DNA of 64,000 nucleotides from Odobenus rosmarus divergens (lineage: Eukaryota; Chordata; Mammalia; Carnivora; Odobenidae): the NCBI RefSeq assembly GCF_000321225.1, contig NW_004450401.1:3994555-4058554 (forward strand), read 5' to 3'. Each line of letters begins with the position of its first letter. Within the stretch, counting starts at the first letter, position 1. The notes beneath the pieces were generated by a model. That model had not been told where the DNA came from. It was given only the letters and a program-made list of their open reading frames with translations, and did not search any database. A program made the position numbers and the translations under genes. Shown here piece by piece: positions 57,104 to 64,000 of the stretch.

Positions 57104-59200
57104 CTTAGTCAAGAGTCACAAAAATCGCTTCTGGCTAATTTAAGCAGATAAGGATTTTATTTTCCAATACTGGGCAGCTCAGAAACTCTCCAGGAAGGCC
57201 AGAGAGTCCCCCTTGAAGACAACGCATCCTGGATTAATGCTCCAAATCACACTGCCAACAGACCCTAGAAGACTTCCTGATGCTGCAGCTGGGCATGGAC
57301 AATGCGGCTTGCCCTGTTGGTGCTGGATGCTCCTAGAAGCAGTGTCACTGCCGCTTGTGGTCCCTGGTAGGAGCTGCTACCACCAACACCACCTGTCCTC
57401 ACCAGAGCTGACTGCCCTCCTTCCCTGCTCCTTCAGGTTCCAAGTCTGGGGCTGGGGTGTCTGGGGCTGAAGTCACATGTCTGGGCTTCAAGGAAGGCTA
57501 GGAAAGCACTGTCAGCTCCTAGAGGGGAGGTGGGCCCTGCCTTAGAAGGTGGGAGATTCCCCGAACATAAGAAGGGGACAGTTCCAATGCCAAGAGGCCA
57601 AAAATAATGATAGATGTCCCCCATGCTAGCTTTTTAAATTATATAAGTAAAATACTATTCAAAGTAAAACAACCAAACAGCCTAAGCAGGAAGGTGATAA
57701 AATATAAAAACTTCTCTCCCTGAGTGCTCTCAGCCCCATTTGCCAGGGGCAACTACTGTGAATAGTCTTTTGGAAATCCTTGCTGGTGTGATCTTTGTAT
57801 ATCTAGAGGTAAGTATTGTATATATTCGTGTATAAGGGGTCTTATGTAACTATGTGTGTCTATGTATCAAAACTGACAAGTTCCCCACATTATAGTTTAG
57901 CACCTCTCTCTCTCACTTCACACCATTTCTTGATACACTCCCATGTCAGTGGACATGGGTCCTGCTCATCCTTTCACTGGATGGATGCCCCACGATTAAC
58001 TAGCCAGCCCCTTACAGATGGACATTTGCATCATTTTCAGTGCTGCAGTGAGCATCCTTGCACAAATGGCTTTGTGCACTTGTGTGAGTAGATCCAAGGA
58101 ATGAATTCCTGGAAGGGCAACCGTCGGCTCAAAAGGAGCATGCATTTATGTTTTAGGTAAACATTGGCAGACAGCCTTCCAAAAAGCATGCACCAGTTTG
58201 CAACTCTACCAATGGCCTATGAACACTTTTTCCCCAGCCCCTTGCACAGTCTGGCTACCTCCTCACCGCATCACCTGTCATTTACACACCCTGCATTTCC
58301 AGCCACAGTGCCTTTGCCCCTGCTATACCCATAGCTTAAAATACCGTTCCAGCCTGTCTTCCAGGTAAAAGCTTACCTCTCCCATGAGACCTAGCACAGA
58401 TGTCACCTCCCGTGTAGGCTTCCCTGAATCCCCTAAGCTGCCAAAGTCCCTTTCCTCTGGGACCCCATAATTTCTTGGGCATAATTCTGTCATAGCTCCA
58501 ACTGAGGGCCTATGCGTGCCTGGCATTCTATGGCCACTTGACAACCCCCACCATAACCACACACAGAAAAAGTGGTCTTGTCTACATCCTCATCCACTCC
58601 TGGCTCTCCAGCTGCACTTCCTTTTATTTGTTCCTAAGCACAGCCCTGTCTCGGGGCCTTTGCACTTGCAGTTCCCTCTCTATGGATCTTGCCCATATTG
58701 GCCTGGGTGCCTCTCTGGGGTCTCTGCTTCCACCAGCCTCCTCACACAGGCCTTCCCTGGGCACTCTGTCTCAAGCACCTTCCTCTAGTCATTCTGTTAC
58801 ATCACCATGCCATTATCTTCATAACACTCGTCACAAGCTGAAACAACCTTGTTAGGTTTAAGTGTTGACACGTTTGTTTTCTGTCCTGTGTCCCATTTCT
58901 GCACACACACAAACACATCATTGTAAACTCCCCAAGGACAGGGACCTTGGTTTCCTTTTCCACTGTCTCCAGCCTCAAACCTGCCTGGCACCTGTCAGAA
59001 CGCTCAATCAACATCTGTTAAGCGAATCATCCGTTATTTTACAGAAAAAGAAACTGGCATTCAGAAAGGAAGGCTGAGTAGCCCAAGGTCCCACAGTTAA
59101 TAAAAAACACAGCTGAGATTCGAACCCATTTGAACCCCAAAGCCAACTGCAGGTAGTATTTCTTCCCTACTCTTGCCGCTCCTGCATTGTCTCCCCCACC
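57104..59200. other. EIF4E1B-SNCB intergenic region, right part
   Basis: Old L1 (minus) is likely at 57620-58260. L2 tails (plus) lie at about 58270-58545 and 58600-59025. A MIR core (minus) is near 59030-59115. The part 57110-57480 resembles the old repeat seen at 25082. No exon is recognised. Confidence 0.5.
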
Positions 59201-59379
59201 CGATTAGGCTCTTGGGGCTGGACGCGAGTCTGACGCCCAGGGGTCCCCAGCGGCGCGTTGGGGGCCAGCCCCGGGAGGCTAGTGGGCTCCACGGAGATGT
59301 CACCCTCCCCGCCCCCTGTCAGTCAGGCTGAGGGGGCGGGGCGGCAGCCAGAGGGGGCGCTGAGCTCAGAGCTGCCGCA

Positions 59380-59668
59380 GCGCCCGAGCGGAAGCCGGAG
59401 CCCGAGCCGGAGCGTGCGAGCGAGCGAGCGAGCGAGCGAGCCGGGCGCAAGGCGCGATCCGTGGCTGGCGACGCACCGAAGGCCCGGGCACCGCTGCGCC
59501 CCGGCTCAGGGCCCGTGCCCCGCCTGCTGTCGACCGACCTGGGCGCCTGGCGAGGCCCCGATTCCCCATTCGCCCAGAGCCCACCCCAGCCCGGCCTAGC
59601 CAAGCCCCTGCGTCCGCCCGCCGCAGCCGCAGCCGCTGCTCCATCCCCAGCCCGGGCCCAGCTTCCAG
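59380..59668 (+). other. SNCB: SNCB non-coding exon 1 (start approximate)
   Basis: A clear donor cttccag/gtgagg follows 59668, and SNCB genes are known to have an untranslated first exon. The left boundary is a guess. The exon contains a (GAGC)n tract at about 59417-59443. Confidence 0.6.
59417..59443 (+). repeat. (GAGC)n tetranucleotide tract
   Basis: About six uninterrupted gagc units in the presumed 5' UTR of SNCB. Confidence 0.9.
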
Positions 59669-60211
59669 GTGAGGCGGCCGCGCTCCTGACGCCGGGGTCG
59701 GAGAAGGGGCTGGGGAGGGAGAGGGGACTGGGAGGGATGGGGAAGCGGCTGGGAGCCGACACGGGGACCCCGCTGGAGAATGGAGAGGGGGCTCCGGTAG
59801 GTGCGTGTCAGTGTGCGCCCTGGGGTGTTTGTGTGACTGCTGCTCTGTGTGTGCAGCCGGCTGGGGGGCCGTGCGGACGTGCGCCCGCGTCCGTGTGTTC
59901 GTGTGTGTCTGCGTGTCCTGCATGTGCACGTGAGCGTATCGGCGGAGAATGTTTGTGTGTATGGTCTTGTGACTCTGTCGTGTGTACAGGCAGGCCCCAG
60001 GGCTGAGCGCCGAGCCCAGCACCCCGCTACCGCGGGGCTGCAGGTTGCAGGGCCCCGGATAACCGAGGCAGTGGCTCCTCCCGCGTCCCCGGGTTTCAAG
60101 GACGCCGGGGCTCGTCGCGGCCCTGTGGCCTCACGCTGGGAGGGGGTAAGACAGGAGGGAGCTCCCGGCCCCCAACGGCGCCGGGGTCTCAGGAAGGAGA
60201 GGAGGGGGTAA

Positions 60212-63626
<3,415 letters not shown>

Positions 63627-63642
63627 GTGAGCTCTCCTCTCA

Positions 63643-63643
<1 letters not shown>

Positions 63644-63692
<49 letters not shown>
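63644..63692 (+). repeat. (CA)n microsatellite in SNCB intron 4
   Basis: About 24 uninterrupted CA units, starting 18 bases after exon 4. The antisense open frames through it encode only V/C repeats. Confidence 0.97.
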
Positions 63693-63694
<2 letters not shown>

Positions 63695-64000
63695 GCCAGG
63701 GACGCCCGTACACATGCCACCAGCCTCCTCCTCCCCTAGCCAGCCTGAGGCACGCTTGCCTCACGTTCTGCAGGGCTCTGTTAGACTCAGCTCAGAATGA
63801 GTTCCCGTGGTATGTAGGGGTGTGGTGCTCCCTGTGACAGTGACCCAGGTCTGGCTGTATGCATGTATCCTGCTTGTGAGCGTGACCTGGGCCACTATGG
63901 GCCACGTCCACATGTCACGGATTGTTCGTTCTTTCTTGTCGTTCAACAAGTATCCATGCCAGAGAGGAATTATTCTAGGAGTTGCCGTGGTGAATAAGTT
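63693..64000 (+). other. SNCB: SNCB intron 4, start
   Basis: Unique intron sequence up to the window edge; near 63940-64000 there is an L2-like tcaacaagtatccatgcc. Confidence 0.5.

Noticed and set aside
59340..59362. CTCF-like site at agagggggcgctga in the SNCB promoter
   Set aside because: Only the agggggcgct half fits; the CCASY half does not.

Overview
This is a piece of mammalian nuclear genome, almost certainly from a carnivore. The lineage call rests on at least 16 tRNA-derived CAN-SINEs (head like ggggcgcctgggtggctcag, body ending in A/TAAA-rich tails) and a 5'-truncated L1 with a carnivore-type 3' end. I see no canid-type SINEC_Cf copies (gggatccctgggtggcgcag head) and no feliform-type SINEs. 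A non-canid caniform (bear, seal or mustelid group) is therefore my best inference, not a proof.

Three protein-coding genes are readable exon by exon, and every junction uses GT/AG. TSPAN17 (minus strand, 36260-44424) is complete: eight coding exons give exactly 270 codons plus stop. EIF4E1B (minus strand, 46174-49403) is complete: seven coding exons give 247 codons plus stop. SNCB (plus strand, from about 59380 to beyond the right edge) shows a non-coding first exon and the coding exons for residues 1-94; the acidic tail lies outside the window. The gene order TSPAN17-EIF4E1B-SNCB matches what I recall of human 5q35.2, displayed here in the reverse direction. EIF4E1B and SNCB are head to head. 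The genes do not form a pathway: TSPAN17 is a TspanC8 tetraspanin that escorts ADAM10, EIF4E1B is a germline cap-binding eIF4E paralogue, and SNCB is a presynaptic synuclein.

Layout. 1-36 kb is the gene-free flank downstream of TSPAN17. It is filled with CAN-SINEs, L1, L2, MIR, MaLR/ERVL-type LTRs and Tigger DNA transposons, with several unique stretches that look like conserved non-coding DNA. 36-44.5 kb is TSPAN17 with a CpG-island promoter. 46-49.4 kb is EIF4E1B. 49.4-59.2 kb is intergenic, with L2, MIR, MER5A, two CAN-SINEs and an isolated LARP7-like exon. 59.2-64 kb is the SNCB CpG island and 5' half.

The most unusual items are a perfect 250-bp inverted repeat (31797-32046 against 32954-33203) around a 907-bp spacer; an open, phase-0, correctly bordered LARP7 RRM-type exon sitting alone at 55502-55666; and several transposon nests whose order can be read from intact target duplications. 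I found no CRISPR array, operon, tRNA gene or rRNA gene, and no convincing new biological system beyond these structural oddities.
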